Positions 20,964 through 29,806 of a DNA stretch of 64,000 nt are shown in pieces. A program made the position numbers and the translations under genes. Under the pieces are notes generated by a model. The model was given only the letters and a program-made list of their open reading frames with translations, had not been told where the DNA came from and did not search any database. The first letter of the stretch is position 1; each line of letters begins with the position of its first letter. The DNA is from an uncultured SAR116 cluster alpha proteobacterium. GTDB taxonomy: Bacteria > Pseudomonadota > Alphaproteobacteria > Puniceispirillales > Puniceispirillaceae. The stretch is taken from positions 1-64,000 of the forward strand of contig CABYZM010000002.1 of the NCBI GenBank assembly GCA_902523435.1, given 5' to 3'.

Positions 20964-21863
20964 ATGATGTTGATACTTATGAGAGCGTTAATTCGCACTA
21001 TTACGTTCGGCATAACGATATTATGCACGGCAGCTTTACAGGCACATGAAATTCCCGATTCATCCACCAGTGCTTTTTTGATTTCGGTTAAAAATTTAAA
21101 CAATTTAATAGATATAAAACAAACTGCAAACACAGTGAGCATAAAATCAAACGGCATTCCCAATCATGAAACTGGGGACTTTCCTAGACGAGGAAATCCA
21201 CACAAAATGAAGGAACAAACACACATTTTGTACTTCACTAAAAAACCCAAAAAAACGGGCTATTTAATCCCAAGCAAATTTTTTGGTGTCGCTGTGAATG
21301 GTGTCATGTTTGTACCCGAAACAGCAGAATGCTGGAGTCCTGAAAAACAGGCAGCTCAATCAATAACAAAAAAAAGGTTATCTGCTCCGAATAGAGCCAG
21401 ACCACGAACAAGAAACAATGGACCGTGCGGTTGGCGTGAGGAAGCGATTGTATCATCCCAAAAAAGACTAGGCTTAGATATGAATAATGCACATGTTCAG
21501 CCAAACGGAATGTATCATTATCACGGCTTACCCATAGGTCTTATTCAGACACAAAAAAAACCTGATGACTTAATTCATGTGGGATTTGCTGGCGACGGAT
21601 TTAAAATTTACGCATCTATGAAAAATAAATTTAAATCAAGTTATCAATTGAAAAAAGGTTCAAGAAGCGGAGGGCCTGGTGGTTTGCATGATGGAACCTA
21701 TACACAGGATTTTGAGTTTGAACATGGCGCTGGCGACTTAGATGAGTGCAACGGAATTAATACCAGTGAGCATGGATACATTTATTTAATCACACAAGAA
21801 TTTCCGTTCATCCCAAGATGCTGGAAAGGCTCCCCCCACCCATCATTCAAATCCCGTCCATGA
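20964..21863 (+). CDS. Secreted YHYH-domain protein
   Basis: Signal-like N terminus; NGMYHYHGLPIGLI motif and ...DECNGIN...TQEFPFIPRCWKG C-terminal pattern of YHYH proteins. Confidence 0.8.
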   Translation: MMLILMRALIRTITFGITILCTAALQAHEIPDSSTSAFLISVKNLNNLIDIKQTANTVSIKSNGIPNHETGDFPRRGNPHKMKEQTHILYFTKKPKKTGYLIPSKFFGVAVNGVMFVPETAECWSPEKQAAQSITKKRLSAPNRARPRTRNNGPCGWREEAIVSSQKRLGLDMNNAHVQPNGMYHYHGLPIGLIQTQKKPDDLIHVGFAGDGFKIYASMKNKFKSSYQLKKGSRSGGPGGLHDGTYTQDFEFEHGAGDLDECNGINTSEHGYIYLITQEFPFIPRCWKGSPHPSFKSRP

Positions 21864-21872
21864 AAAAGCCTG

Positions 21873-22025
21873 TTAAGCGCTTGTGTCTGTGAGCTTTGTC
21901 AGGCCGGGCATAACAACAATTTCATAGGTCAGAATAAATCCAGCTACAAGTCCACAGGATAATGCTGAAACGATTAATGAAGCATCGAACAAGGCTAAAT
22001 TATAAATTAATGTATTCGTTACCCG
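21873..22025 (-). pseudogene. Fragment resembling the N-terminus of a DUF1772/anthrone-oxygenase-type membrane protein
   Basis: Hand translation: ...NTLIYNLALFDASLIVSALSCGLVAGFILTYEIVVMPGLTKLTDTSA*; no ATG in frame and far too short. Confidence 0.4.
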
Positions 22026-22062
22026 ATATTATTCAGGGTCATCCTCAGTTAACCCTTTTTTG

Positions 22063-22248
22063 TCAGATAATGTAGGGCAGGTTTACAGCTGCTATTATAA
22101 CTGCACAAGTGATAGCCACTAGACTAAAGCGTTTTGTCCAATTTATGTCTTCAGGCGGCTGTTTAAGCATTTTTAATCCCATCTGCTCCTCGATAATATA
22201 ATCAGGCATCCAAAAAGTACAAGATGTAGTGGTTTGGGACGCGAGCAA
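22063..22248 (-). CDS. Possible small single-TM protein
   Basis: 61-aa ORF with hydrophobic C-terminal segment FSLVAITCAVIIAAVNLPYII. Confidence 0.3.
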   Translation of the reverse strand: MLASQTTTSCTFWMPDYIIEEQMGLKMLKQPPEDINWTKRFSLVAITCAVIIAAVNLPYII

Positions 22249-22372
22249 TGGTCACATGTGGTCAAAGCTACAGTATTCTAGATAATGAGGCTCTGCTTTT
22301 GCTCTATAGCTGTCTGTAGGCACATGATTGAAAAATCAATGCATTCAAATTGAGTAAAAAATTGTCTAATTT

Positions 22373-22560
22373 TCATATTCGACGTTGCGCTGCCAACCTA
22401 AAGGGGGCATTAGCTGCACCGAAACCGCGATAACCTGATCGTTGTTCAATGAATTCAAAGAACAAACCATTACCAGCGCAGGCCACGTCAAAGGGCCCAC
22501 ATTATAGCTTTGATGACACTCCGAAGGTTATGGCCTAAGAAAACTCACATGATGCTTGAT
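22373..22560 (-). pseudogene. Remnant of the C-terminus of a 4-hydroxyphenylpyruvate-dioxygenase-like (VOC) protein, possibly of the sugar-isomerase/HPPD fusion (3-dehydroshikimate dehydratase) type
   Basis: Hand translation: ...YDEIKHHVSFLRP*PSECHQSYNVGP / (frameshift) / FDVACAGNGLFFEFIEQRSGYRGFGAANAPFRLAAQRRI*; FFEFIEQRxGYxGFG is the HPPD C-terminal signature. Confidence 0.65.
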
Positions 22561-22679
22561 TTCATCATAGAGAGCCTAGACTTCTACACAAAAGATTACT
22601 GATTCTGCTTGAGCAAAATTATTCTAACAACTGTTGAATAGCTGAAGTCTTGGCATTAACCTGATAAAGCATATTTAGA

Positions 22680-23480
22680 TTATGCATCCATTGCCGCCCG
22701 AATATCCTCATCCGCCATCTCGCGACCCAAATAAGCTTCGACAACGGCCGGGTCACCCTTTACGAATTCCGGAGCACCTTCTGATATTTTTTGGCCATGA
22801 TCAAGCACACTAATTGTATCGCAGGTTGACATAACAACCTTGAGAATATGCTCGACCACAATGATTGTGAGGTTATAACGCTTCTTGAGAGTCATAATTG
22901 TCGACATAAGGTTGTCTACATTTACAGGCGAAAGGCCGGCCCCAGGTTCATCAAGGAGCAACATCTTTGGGCGCATCGCGATAGCCCGCCCAAGTGCCAA
23001 CAGTCGGCGTTGACCTCCTGACAATTCAGCAGCAGGAATCTCTGCATATTCAGCAAGGCCTATAAATTCCAGAAGCTCCTCCATTTCTTCACGAACGACC
23101 TTATCCTGTCGCCTCACCTCAGCGCCATTAATAAGTGGCGCTAGGGGCCCATATTTTGTATGTGGATGGTAGCCCACCATTACATTGTCTAGGACGCTCA
23201 ATTCGCCGTATAAACGAAGAAGCTGAAATGTCCTAGCTAGCCCAAGTTCAGCAATTTTATGCGCAGGACTCCTGGTAATATCTATGCCATTAAAGCTAAT
23301 ATGGCTGCCTTCATCCGGTTGATAAACTCCGGTAAGAAGGTTGAAAAACGTCGATTTACCTGATCCATTGGGCCCAATAAGTCCATGAACTGTATTTGGT
23401 TCAACCTTCAGGCTCACCTTATCGATCGCCTGCAAACCTCCAAAACTTTTACTAAGATTGCGAGTTTCTAGCAGTGCCAC
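22680..23480 (-). CDS. Branched-chain-amino-acid-type ABC transporter ATP-binding protein (LivG-like)
   Basis: GLIGPNGSGKSTFFNLLTG, LSGGQRRLLALGRAIAMRPKMLLLDEPGAGLSP. Confidence 0.92.
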   Translation of the reverse strand: MALLETRNLSKSFGGLQAIDKVSLKVEPNTVHGLIGPNGSGKSTFFNLLTGVYQPDEGSHISFNGIDITRSPAHKIAELGLARTFQLLRLYGELSVLDNVMVGYHPHTKYGPLAPLINGAEVRRQDKVVREEMEELLEFIGLAEYAEIPAAELSGGQRRLLALGRAIAMRPKMLLLDEPGAGLSPVNVDNLMSTIMTLKKRYNLTIIVVEHILKVVMSTCDTISVLDHGQKISEGAPEFVKGDPAVVEAYLGREMADEDIRAAMDA

Positions 23481-24543
23481 CTAACTTCTCCTCACTTCTC
23501 TTTATAAATCTGCGGTTCCGAAGCACGCCCTCGAACCAGCCACCAATCCCCCTTGGCATAAATAGCACCAACAAAACCATTGAAAGTCCGAAGACGAGCG
23601 GCTGAACAACTATGGGACGATCCATAAAATATACCACTAAATCTTTGGTCTGGTCGTAAGCAATAGTCACAACGATCGCGCCTATAACACCGCCCCAAAC
23701 ATTACCTATGCCACCTAAGACTACCATGAGCAGTAAAGTCACCATTTCAATTACTGTAAAATTGTTATGGTGAAGGTAACCTGGCGGCATATGAGCAAAT
23801 AAAGCACCAGCGAGGCCTGCGTAAATCGCGCTAAGTACAAATGCAAGTAGCTTGTATTTAATAACATTGATGCCGTTTACTGAAGCAGCAATGGTATCTT
23901 CCCGTATTGCCTGAAATGCTCGTCCTGTAGCCGAGCGCAGGATCGAAAAAGAGAAATAGATCCCAACAAGCGCAGCCGTCATTACCAAATAGTAATAGCT
24001 TGTGAAGGAATCGAAAACAAAACTGCCAATACTTGGTGCAGGGATCATCATCAAGCCTGTGCTAGATCCTAGTGCCGGAGTAACGGCAATAAAAATACGC
24101 ACTGACTCGCCAAGCCCAAGTGTGGCCAGAGCCAAATATGCGCCCTCTAGCCGGACAGAAGGCAACCCAACGATGAGACCGGCAAAGGCAGTTACTAGAA
24201 TTGCTATTGGAATTGATACCCAGACCGGCAGGCCAAATCCAAGCGCTCCCCCAAATCCCCCAGGCTCAAGTGATAGAACAGCCGAAGTAACTGCGCCGAT
24301 GGCGTAAAGGCCAATATGACCGACTGTAACTTGGCCACAAAATCCTTTAACAATATTTAGGCCAACTGCAAGCAAAATAAACAGACAAGCTCGGTTTGCT
24401 AAGTCGATTAAATAACTGTTGAAAAAGGTCGACATAATGAATGGAAGGGGTAGCAGCATGACATATGCAATCAACCAAGGCAGAAGTCTATGACGACTTG
24501 CAAGCGCATCTATGAGGTCAGCAATACGCGATAGAAATACCAT
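23452..24543 (-). CDS. Liv-type ABC transporter permease (LivM-like)
   Basis: LNIVKGFCGQVTVGHIGLYAIGA, GLPSVRLEGAYLALATLG, VVLGGIGNVWGGVIGA. Confidence 0.92.
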   Translation of the reverse strand: MVFLSRIADLIDALASRHRLLPWLIAYVMLLPLPFIMSTFFNSYLIDLANRACLFILLAVGLNIVKGFCGQVTVGHIGLYAIGAVTSAVLSLEPGGFGGALGFGLPVWVSIPIAILVTAFAGLIVGLPSVRLEGAYLALATLGLGESVRIFIAVTPALGSSTGLMMIPAPSIGSFVFDSFTSYYYLVMTAALVGIYFSFSILRSATGRAFQAIREDTIAASVNGINVIKYKLLAFVLSAIYAGLAGALFAHMPPGYLHHNNFTVIEMVTLLLMVVLGGIGNVWGGVIGAIVVTIAYDQTKDLVVYFMDRPIVVQPLVFGLSMVLLVLFMPRGIGGWFEGVLRNRRFIKRSEEKLGGTARNSQS

Positions 24544-24598
24544 ATGTAGCTGTTCCTTGTGGTGTATTTAAATATTAATTACTAAAAACAAAAAGAAA

Positions 24599-24625
24599 AT
24601 GGTCGGGAACACGTTTCCCGACCAT
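24599..24625 (-). terminator. Strong hairpin between substrate-binding protein and LivM-like gene
   Basis: 11-bp perfect inverted repeat ATGGTCGGGAA-CACGT-TTCCCGACCAT, T-rich on the minus-strand 3' side. Confidence 0.75.
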
Positions 24626-24638
24626 TGATTTTTTATGC

Positions 24639-25844
24639 TTACTCAAGTCCGAAATCAGGCTCCATCGTTACACGCGCAAGAACCTCAGTTTCAAAGTTCT
24701 CACCACCCTTGGTGTAACCAATGAGCACAGCAGTGCGGTTACCATCACGGCACTGTGGTGTCGGAGCAGCGCAGAAGCTGATTGGGCCTGAGGCTAAACC
24801 TTCATAACCCTCTACACTTGCAATTGCATCGCGTATAGCAGTTCGATCTTGTTTAAGTGACCACTGCTCTAATTGCAGGTCGGCGTTGTTCAGCGCAATT
24901 TCCATTATCCGAACGAGATCATAAGCCTGTGAGAAATCATGATCTGGCGCATGAATGCCATAACGCTTACGGGTCATCTCGTTAAACAATTTAGCGATTG
25001 GGCGATTGTCAGCAGCAGCATAGGCAGCTGTGAAGAACACGCCCTTAGCAGCATCACCTGCAATCTTCGGAACTGGCGCGTTAGAAGCTGAAGACGAACC
25101 AATACGGCGCACATCCTCACCAATGCCTGCTTCATAGGACTGTATGAGTGCTCGAGCCATAGTTTCAGCGAGAGCCGCAACTAAAATACCATCGACATTC
25201 ATGGACTTGATCTTCTGCATGTGGGAACGGAAATCCACTTCTTTTTCTTGCACATCAGCTCGGTAAGCAGGGTCGACCCCAAAGCGAGCGCGCATTTGCT
25301 TTTCCATGTTTGCGCAGTCACCCACAGAGGCTGCGTCAGCAGCACATATATAGGCTATCTTTGAACCAATGTTCTCACCAACATATTTTGCATTGACACC
25401 TCCGTAGTAACGGCCTGACACCGGAATACGGAATACCCATTCACTTCCTTTTTGTGTAATTTTTGCGTTAGTGGAATGCGGGATCATTTGCGGAACACCA
25501 GCCTTTGCTGTCACGTCAACAATCGGCAAAGACACAGATGAGCATGTTGAACCGATAAGAAGATGAATGTTTTCCTGGAAGATCAGCTTATTGGCGTTTG
25601 CTACGCCTTTGTCAGACTTACATTCATCATTCATAAGTGTGGCTTTGATCATATTGCCGTTGATGCCTCCAGCATCATTGATTGCCTTGATCTCATCCAT
25701 CACCATCTGGCCGTATGCTTGGCCATTTTCACTCACCATTCGCATTGTGATCCCAACACGAATGTCACCAGCAAAAGCAGCGGTAGTGGCAAGACCAACA
25801 CCTGTAGCTACTAAACCGGCGAAAACTTTATTCATTAGTTTCAT
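24639..25844 (-). CDS. Liv-type ABC transporter substrate-binding protein
   Basis: Signal peptide; DIRVGITMRMVSENGQAYGQ, type-I periplasmic-binding-protein fold pattern. Confidence 0.9.
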   Translation of the reverse strand: MKLMNKVFAGLVATGVGLATTAAFAGDIRVGITMRMVSENGQAYGQMVMDEIKAINDAGGINGNMIKATLMNDECKSDKGVANANKLIFQENIHLLIGSTCSSVSLPIVDVTAKAGVPQMIPHSTNAKITQKGSEWVFRIPVSGRYYGGVNAKYVGENIGSKIAYICAADAASVGDCANMEKQMRARFGVDPAYRADVQEKEVDFRSHMQKIKSMNVDGILVAALAETMARALIQSYEAGIGEDVRRIGSSSASNAPVPKIAGDAAKGVFFTAAYAAADNRPIAKLFNEMTRKRYGIHAPDHDFSQAYDLVRIMEIALNNADLQLEQWSLKQDRTAIRDAIASVEGYEGLASGPISFCAAPTPQCRDGNRTAVLIGYTKGGENFETEVLARVTMEPDFGLE

Positions 25845-25897
25845 GTTTTCCTCCTTTTAATTTTGGGCTTCGCCCGTATTCATAGCGAAACTAGCCG

Positions 25898-26809
25898 CTA
25901 TGCCTTTACTTTTGCCTCAACCCCAAACAAGCCTGATGGCCTGAACATCAAAACTAGGATTAAAAGCAAAAATGCGTAAATGTCTTTATGACTCGCTGAA
26001 ATATAAGCGGCGCCAAGATTTTCAAAAATGCCAACCATGATGCCGCCAAGTATCGCACCAGGAAGCGAACCAAACCCGCCAACAACAGCGGCAGCAAACG
26101 CTTTCATTAACATCAAGTAACCCATTTCCACCTGCACTGATTGCATTGGGCCAATCAACACCCCGGCGGCGGCGGCAAGACCGCAGGCAAGGCCAAAAAT
26201 CAGTGAAATCATCAAGGGTACATTTATGCCCATTAGATAAGCTATGTCCTTGTTATGAGCGACCGCACGAACAGCTAGCCCGGTCTTTGTGTGCCGCAAA
26301 AAATAATGTAGTCCAGCCATTAGTAATACTGAGATGATCGCTGTTAATACATAGCTTTCAGGAACATTGATATCTCCTGGAAAGGTTAACCGCGGTATGT
26401 AGTCAAGATTGGCTCGAAAGGGCTCTGCTTCTGCGCCAAAGAAAAAATAAGCAGCATTAACTAGAGCGACTGACATACCAAAACCGCAGATGATCATTCC
26501 CATACCGGCAACCGTATATCCACCACCAGCACGTGTAAGTCTTCGGTAGAAAACTCTTTCCACTAACATCCCAAGTATGGCCGTAAGTATCATCGCCCCA
26601 ATTAGTGCAACTGGGTAAGGCACACCAACGTTGTGTGCGAGCACAAGCCCAAAAAAGGCGCCAAACATATACATTTCACCATGAGCAAAATGCACAATAT
26701 CTAATCCAGAATAAATCAGCGAGATTCCAAGCGCCACAATTCCATAAACTACGCCAATGGTGACACCAAAAATAATGAAAGCTAGCAACGAGTTAAAATC
26801 AAATCCCAT
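25898..26809 (-). CDS. Liv-type ABC transporter permease (LivH-like)
   Basis: ALGISLIYSGLDIVHFAHGEMYMFGAF, VVGGFGSLPGAILGGIMVGIFENLG. Confidence 0.92.
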   Translation of the reverse strand: MGFDFNSLLAFIIFGVTIGVVYGIVALGISLIYSGLDIVHFAHGEMYMFGAFFGLVLAHNVGVPYPVALIGAMILTAILGMLVERVFYRRLTRAGGGYTVAGMGMIICGFGMSVALVNAAYFFFGAEAEPFRANLDYIPRLTFPGDINVPESYVLTAIISVLLMAGLHYFLRHTKTGLAVRAVAHNKDIAYLMGINVPLMISLIFGLACGLAAAAGVLIGPMQSVQVEMGYLMLMKAFAAAVVGGFGSLPGAILGGIMVGIFENLGAAYISASHKDIYAFLLLILVLMFRPSGLFGVEAKVKA

Positions 26810-26835
26810 AATTTTTAATTCCTACAATTAGCTGT

Positions 26836-27594
26836 CTAATTCCTAAGAGCTTTTGTGGTGTCAGACACAGAACCGCCAAGGAACGATTCCTTAACTGCTG
26901 GGTCACTAATTAGCTTTTTGGCTTCACCTTTCATCATAATCACTCCATCACGAATGATGTAACCATATTGGGCTAATATCAGTGCCATCCTGACATTCTG
27001 TTCAACAACCAAGACCGTCACACCAGATTTCGCGATCCGGTTGATATTAGCAAAAATCTCCAGAACCACTTTCGGAGCTAGTGCAGCGCTTGGCTCATCA
27101 AGCATAAGCATCTTTGGTGATGCCATTAGGCCGCGGCCAATTACCAACATTTGCACCTCACCACCAGACAGCGTTCCAGAAAGCTGCTTTCGTCGCTCGC
27201 GAAGAACTGGAAAAAAATCATAAACCTTTTGAAGATCAGCCTTTGTGGCCTCACGGTCTTTGCGTGTGTAAGCACCAAGGACGAGATTTTCCTCAACTGT
27301 CATAGCCGGGTAGGCTTCTTTTGCTTGGGTTACCTGAACGAGGCCAAGGCGCATGCGCTCGTGAGGCTTCAATTTCGAGACACTCACGCCATCAAAAATG
27401 ATCTCACCTTCCATCAGAGGGATCAATCCTGAAATAGCTTTAAGCAGAGTAGACTTTCCAGTGCCATTCCCTCCTAGGAGGGTAACAATACCGCCACTTG
27501 GCACTTGCATATCTATACCACGCAGGATTTTTAGATTGCCATAGCCCGCGTGCACACCCTTGATCTCAAGCAATATTCCCCCCTGCAGCTTCAA
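26836..27594 (-). CDS. Liv-type ABC transporter ATP-binding protein (LivF-like)
   Basis: LLGGNGTGKSTLLKAISGL, LSGGEVQMLVIGRGLMASPKMLMLDEPSAALAP. Confidence 0.92.
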   Translation of the reverse strand: MKLQGGILLEIKGVHAGYGNLKILRGIDMQVPSGGIVTLLGGNGTGKSTLLKAISGLIPLMEGEIIFDGVSVSKLKPHERMRLGLVQVTQAKEAYPAMTVEENLVLGAYTRKDREATKADLQKVYDFFPVLRERRKQLSGTLSGGEVQMLVIGRGLMASPKMLMLDEPSAALAPKVVLEIFANINRIAKSGVTVLVVEQNVRMALILAQYGYIIRDGVIMMKGEAKKLISDPAVKESFLGGSVSDTTKALRN

Positions 27595-27602
27595 AAAAAT
27601 GA

Positions 27603-27680
27603 ATACCTTTTTGAATTATTAATAGCTTAATTCAAGGTATACATTTAACTTTAAGAGTAAAATGATATGATACCTTTTGA
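27603..27680. promoter_or_regulatory. Candidate operator region: three ATACCTTTT(T)GA-like half-sites, two forming an imperfect inverted repeat
   Basis: ATACCTTTTTGAATTA (27603-27618), TAATTCAAGGTAT (27628-27640, inverted), ATACCTTTTGA (27670-27680), upstream of the LivF-like gene. Confidence 0.4.
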
Positions 27681-27755
27681 GATACGCAAACACTTATTTG
27701 ATGAAAAATCATCATTATTTCACACATAGAAAACCCAGCTTTTTTATAATGTTTA

Positions 27756-28589
27756 TTAGAAGGCAGAGTTCATCCTTTGTATGATTTCCTCTATCATCTT
27801 TTCGGCTGGAGTCTTCCACCAACGGTCACGTGAGAAAATTTCGACTTCAATTGGGCCAAAATAGCCAGCTGCTTCAATCATGTGGCGCCAGTCACAAAGC
27901 GCGATCTGGCCGTCGCCTGGCATTCCACGATCAAGCCGAAGATCCCTTGTGTCAGCAAGCCAATCGGAAACATGGTAATTCAGAATACGCCTACCAGCAC
28001 GTTTCAACTTTTCCTGCAAATCATGTTCCCACCAAAGGGCATAGGTGTCGATGGCAAGGCCTATGTCATGAGAATCATCCATTTGATCAAGAATATCGAG
28101 TGATTCTTGAAGAGTTGAGACAATTGACCGAAAGCCACAGACCATTGGGTGCAGAGGCTCAAAGGCCAGTCTGACCCGATAACTGTCAGCAAGCTCCGCT
28201 GCCAAAGCAAGCCGTTCTACTAATAAACTTCGGGCATAATCGATATCACCATCGTGGCCTGCAGACTTCAGTGCCTCAAATCCACCAGTAATTATCACAA
28301 GAGTTCGGGCACCAAACATATCAGAAAGATCAAGCTGCTCGCGAAGCAACGCTTCATCTTCGAAGAGGCATGCAACACAAAGAGACTCAGCCGTCATACC
28401 AGCGCTATCCCATATCCGTTTGGCTTCGGAAATACCACAAGAGTTGATCATTGGCGTCCATAGCGCGGTTCTTTTGATGCCTGCATTTCTAAGCACTGCC
28501 AGTGAATTAGCGAAATCACATTGGCCTGAAAGTGTCACTTGATGCACGCAAAGGTCATCAAGCTGCAGCTGACGAAGTGCGTTTACCAT
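27756..28589 (-). CDS. Sugar phosphate isomerase/epimerase (AP-endonuclease-2-type TIM barrel)
   Basis: RLAFEPLHPM, DIGLAIDTYALWW, NYHVSDWLADTRD, GMPGDGQIALCDWRHMIEAAGYFGPIEVEIFS. Confidence 0.85.
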   Translation of the reverse strand: MVNALRQLQLDDLCVHQVTLSGQCDFANSLAVLRNAGIKRTALWTPMINSCGISEAKRIWDSAGMTAESLCVACLFEDEALLREQLDLSDMFGARTLVIITGGFEALKSAGHDGDIDYARSLLVERLALAAELADSYRVRLAFEPLHPMVCGFRSIVSTLQESLDILDQMDDSHDIGLAIDTYALWWEHDLQEKLKRAGRRILNYHVSDWLADTRDLRLDRGMPGDGQIALCDWRHMIEAAGYFGPIEVEIFSRDRWWKTPAEKMIEEIIQRMNSAF

Positions 28590-29371
28590 GTGGCCCTCCC
28601 GCCAGTCACATCAAAAATTTGACCGGTGGTAAAACTGCATGCTGGGGAAGCAATAAACGCTGCTACACTGGCAATCTCTTCAGGTGTACATAGACGCCCC
28701 ATGGGGATCCGGCCTTTCTTATCTGCAATATATTCCGCACTCATCTCATCCAGCAAGTCCGTCATTGCCATCGAAGGCGCAATACAATTTACCGTAATCT
28801 CTGATGGTAGCAATTCACGCGCCAGCCCCTTCGCAAGTCCTATGACGCCGGCTTTTGCTGCGCCATAGGGCACGGCACCCGGGTTGCCTTCCTTTCCTGC
28901 GATAGAGGAAATAATGATAATACGGCCTCGTTCCCGTTCCCTCAAATGACCAAGAGCGGCCTGCACAGTCAGAAATACCCCTGTCAGATCAACCGACATC
29001 ACCATTTGCCATTCTGACAGCGAATAATCCCACAACGGTTTTGTTGGCCCATTCACCCCAGCATTTGCAATAACGCCATCAATATCACCAAGAGCTGCGA
29101 GGCTGGCAGCGAACCCCTCCTTTGTCTGCAATGGGTTGCTGACATCAACAATCTGACTGTCAGCGAAAACTGAATTGTTCTTCATACCAGAATCATCAAG
29201 ATCCCAACCAGAAACCTTTGCCCCTAGACTGTTAAAAAGCGAACTGATAGCTAAACCAATGCCTTTGGCTGCACCAGTTACAATGAAGTTTTGACCGGCA
29301 ATATCGACCAGACTTTTCAATTTGATCTCCCCATTTTGAGTTCCACTAGTAATTAGTTGTTCGGCACCCAT
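28583..29371 (-). CDS. SDR family oxidoreductase
   Basis: FIVTGAAKGIGLAIS, ANAGVNG, VPYGAAKAGVIGLAKGLA. Confidence 0.9.
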   Translation of the reverse strand: MGAEQLITSGTQNGEIKLKSLVDIAGQNFIVTGAAKGIGLAISSLFNSLGAKVSGWDLDDSGMKNNSVFADSQIVDVSNPLQTKEGFAASLAALGDIDGVIANAGVNGPTKPLWDYSLSEWQMVMSVDLTGVFLTVQAALGHLRERERGRIIIISSIAGKEGNPGAVPYGAAKAGVIGLAKGLARELLPSEITVNCIAPSMAMTDLLDEMSAEYIADKKGRIPMGRLCTPEEIASVAAFIASPACSFTTGQIFDVTGGRATW

Positions 29372-29784
29372 TGAAGAATATGGCTGGCAACCGCGACAAG
29401 CTCATCATTCTGATTCGTAACCTCAATACCAGCTGTCGACCGGCGCCGCACAACATCGATTTCGCTTACAGTATATGCGACGGTAATCGTATCGCCCAGG
29501 AAGACTGGCTTTAAAAATCTAACCTTGTCATACCCAACTGAGACCGGAGTTTCTTCTGCCTCACGACTATGAGCGATTATCTGGGTCGAGACTGTAGACA
29601 TAAATCCAATGATTAGAGCACCATGTGCCATCAACCGACCATAACTAGATTTTTCCATATAAGCCTTATTGACATGGTTTGGAGAAAAATCACCTGTTAT
29701 GCCCGCAAACTGGTAGACATCACTTTCTGAGACCGTCTTGGTGAAGCTAGTGGTATCGCCAATTTTAAGATAGAAATCCGTCAT
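29353..29784 (-). CDS. MaoC-like (R)-specific hydratase/dehydratase
   Basis: VYQFAGITGDFSPNHVNKAYMEKSSYGRLMAHGALIIGFMS. Confidence 0.88.
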   Translation of the reverse strand: MTDFYLKIGDTTSFTKTVSESDVYQFAGITGDFSPNHVNKAYMEKSSYGRLMAHGALIIGFMSTVSTQIIAHSREAEETPVSVGYDKVRFLKPVFLGDTITVAYTVSEIDVVRRRSTAGIEVTNQNDELVAVASHILQWVPNN

Positions 29785-29806
29785 TTTAATCCCTCCTAAA
29801 TTTCAT

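Noticed and set aside
25882-25903. CATAGCG...CGCTATG inverted repeat at the end of the LivH-like gene
   Set aside because: Short stem with 8-nt loop partly within coding sequence; not distinguishable from chance.
27699-27714. TGATGA-AAAA-TCATCA hairpin downstream of the isomerase gene
   Set aside because: AT-rich 6-bp stem; weak as a terminator call.
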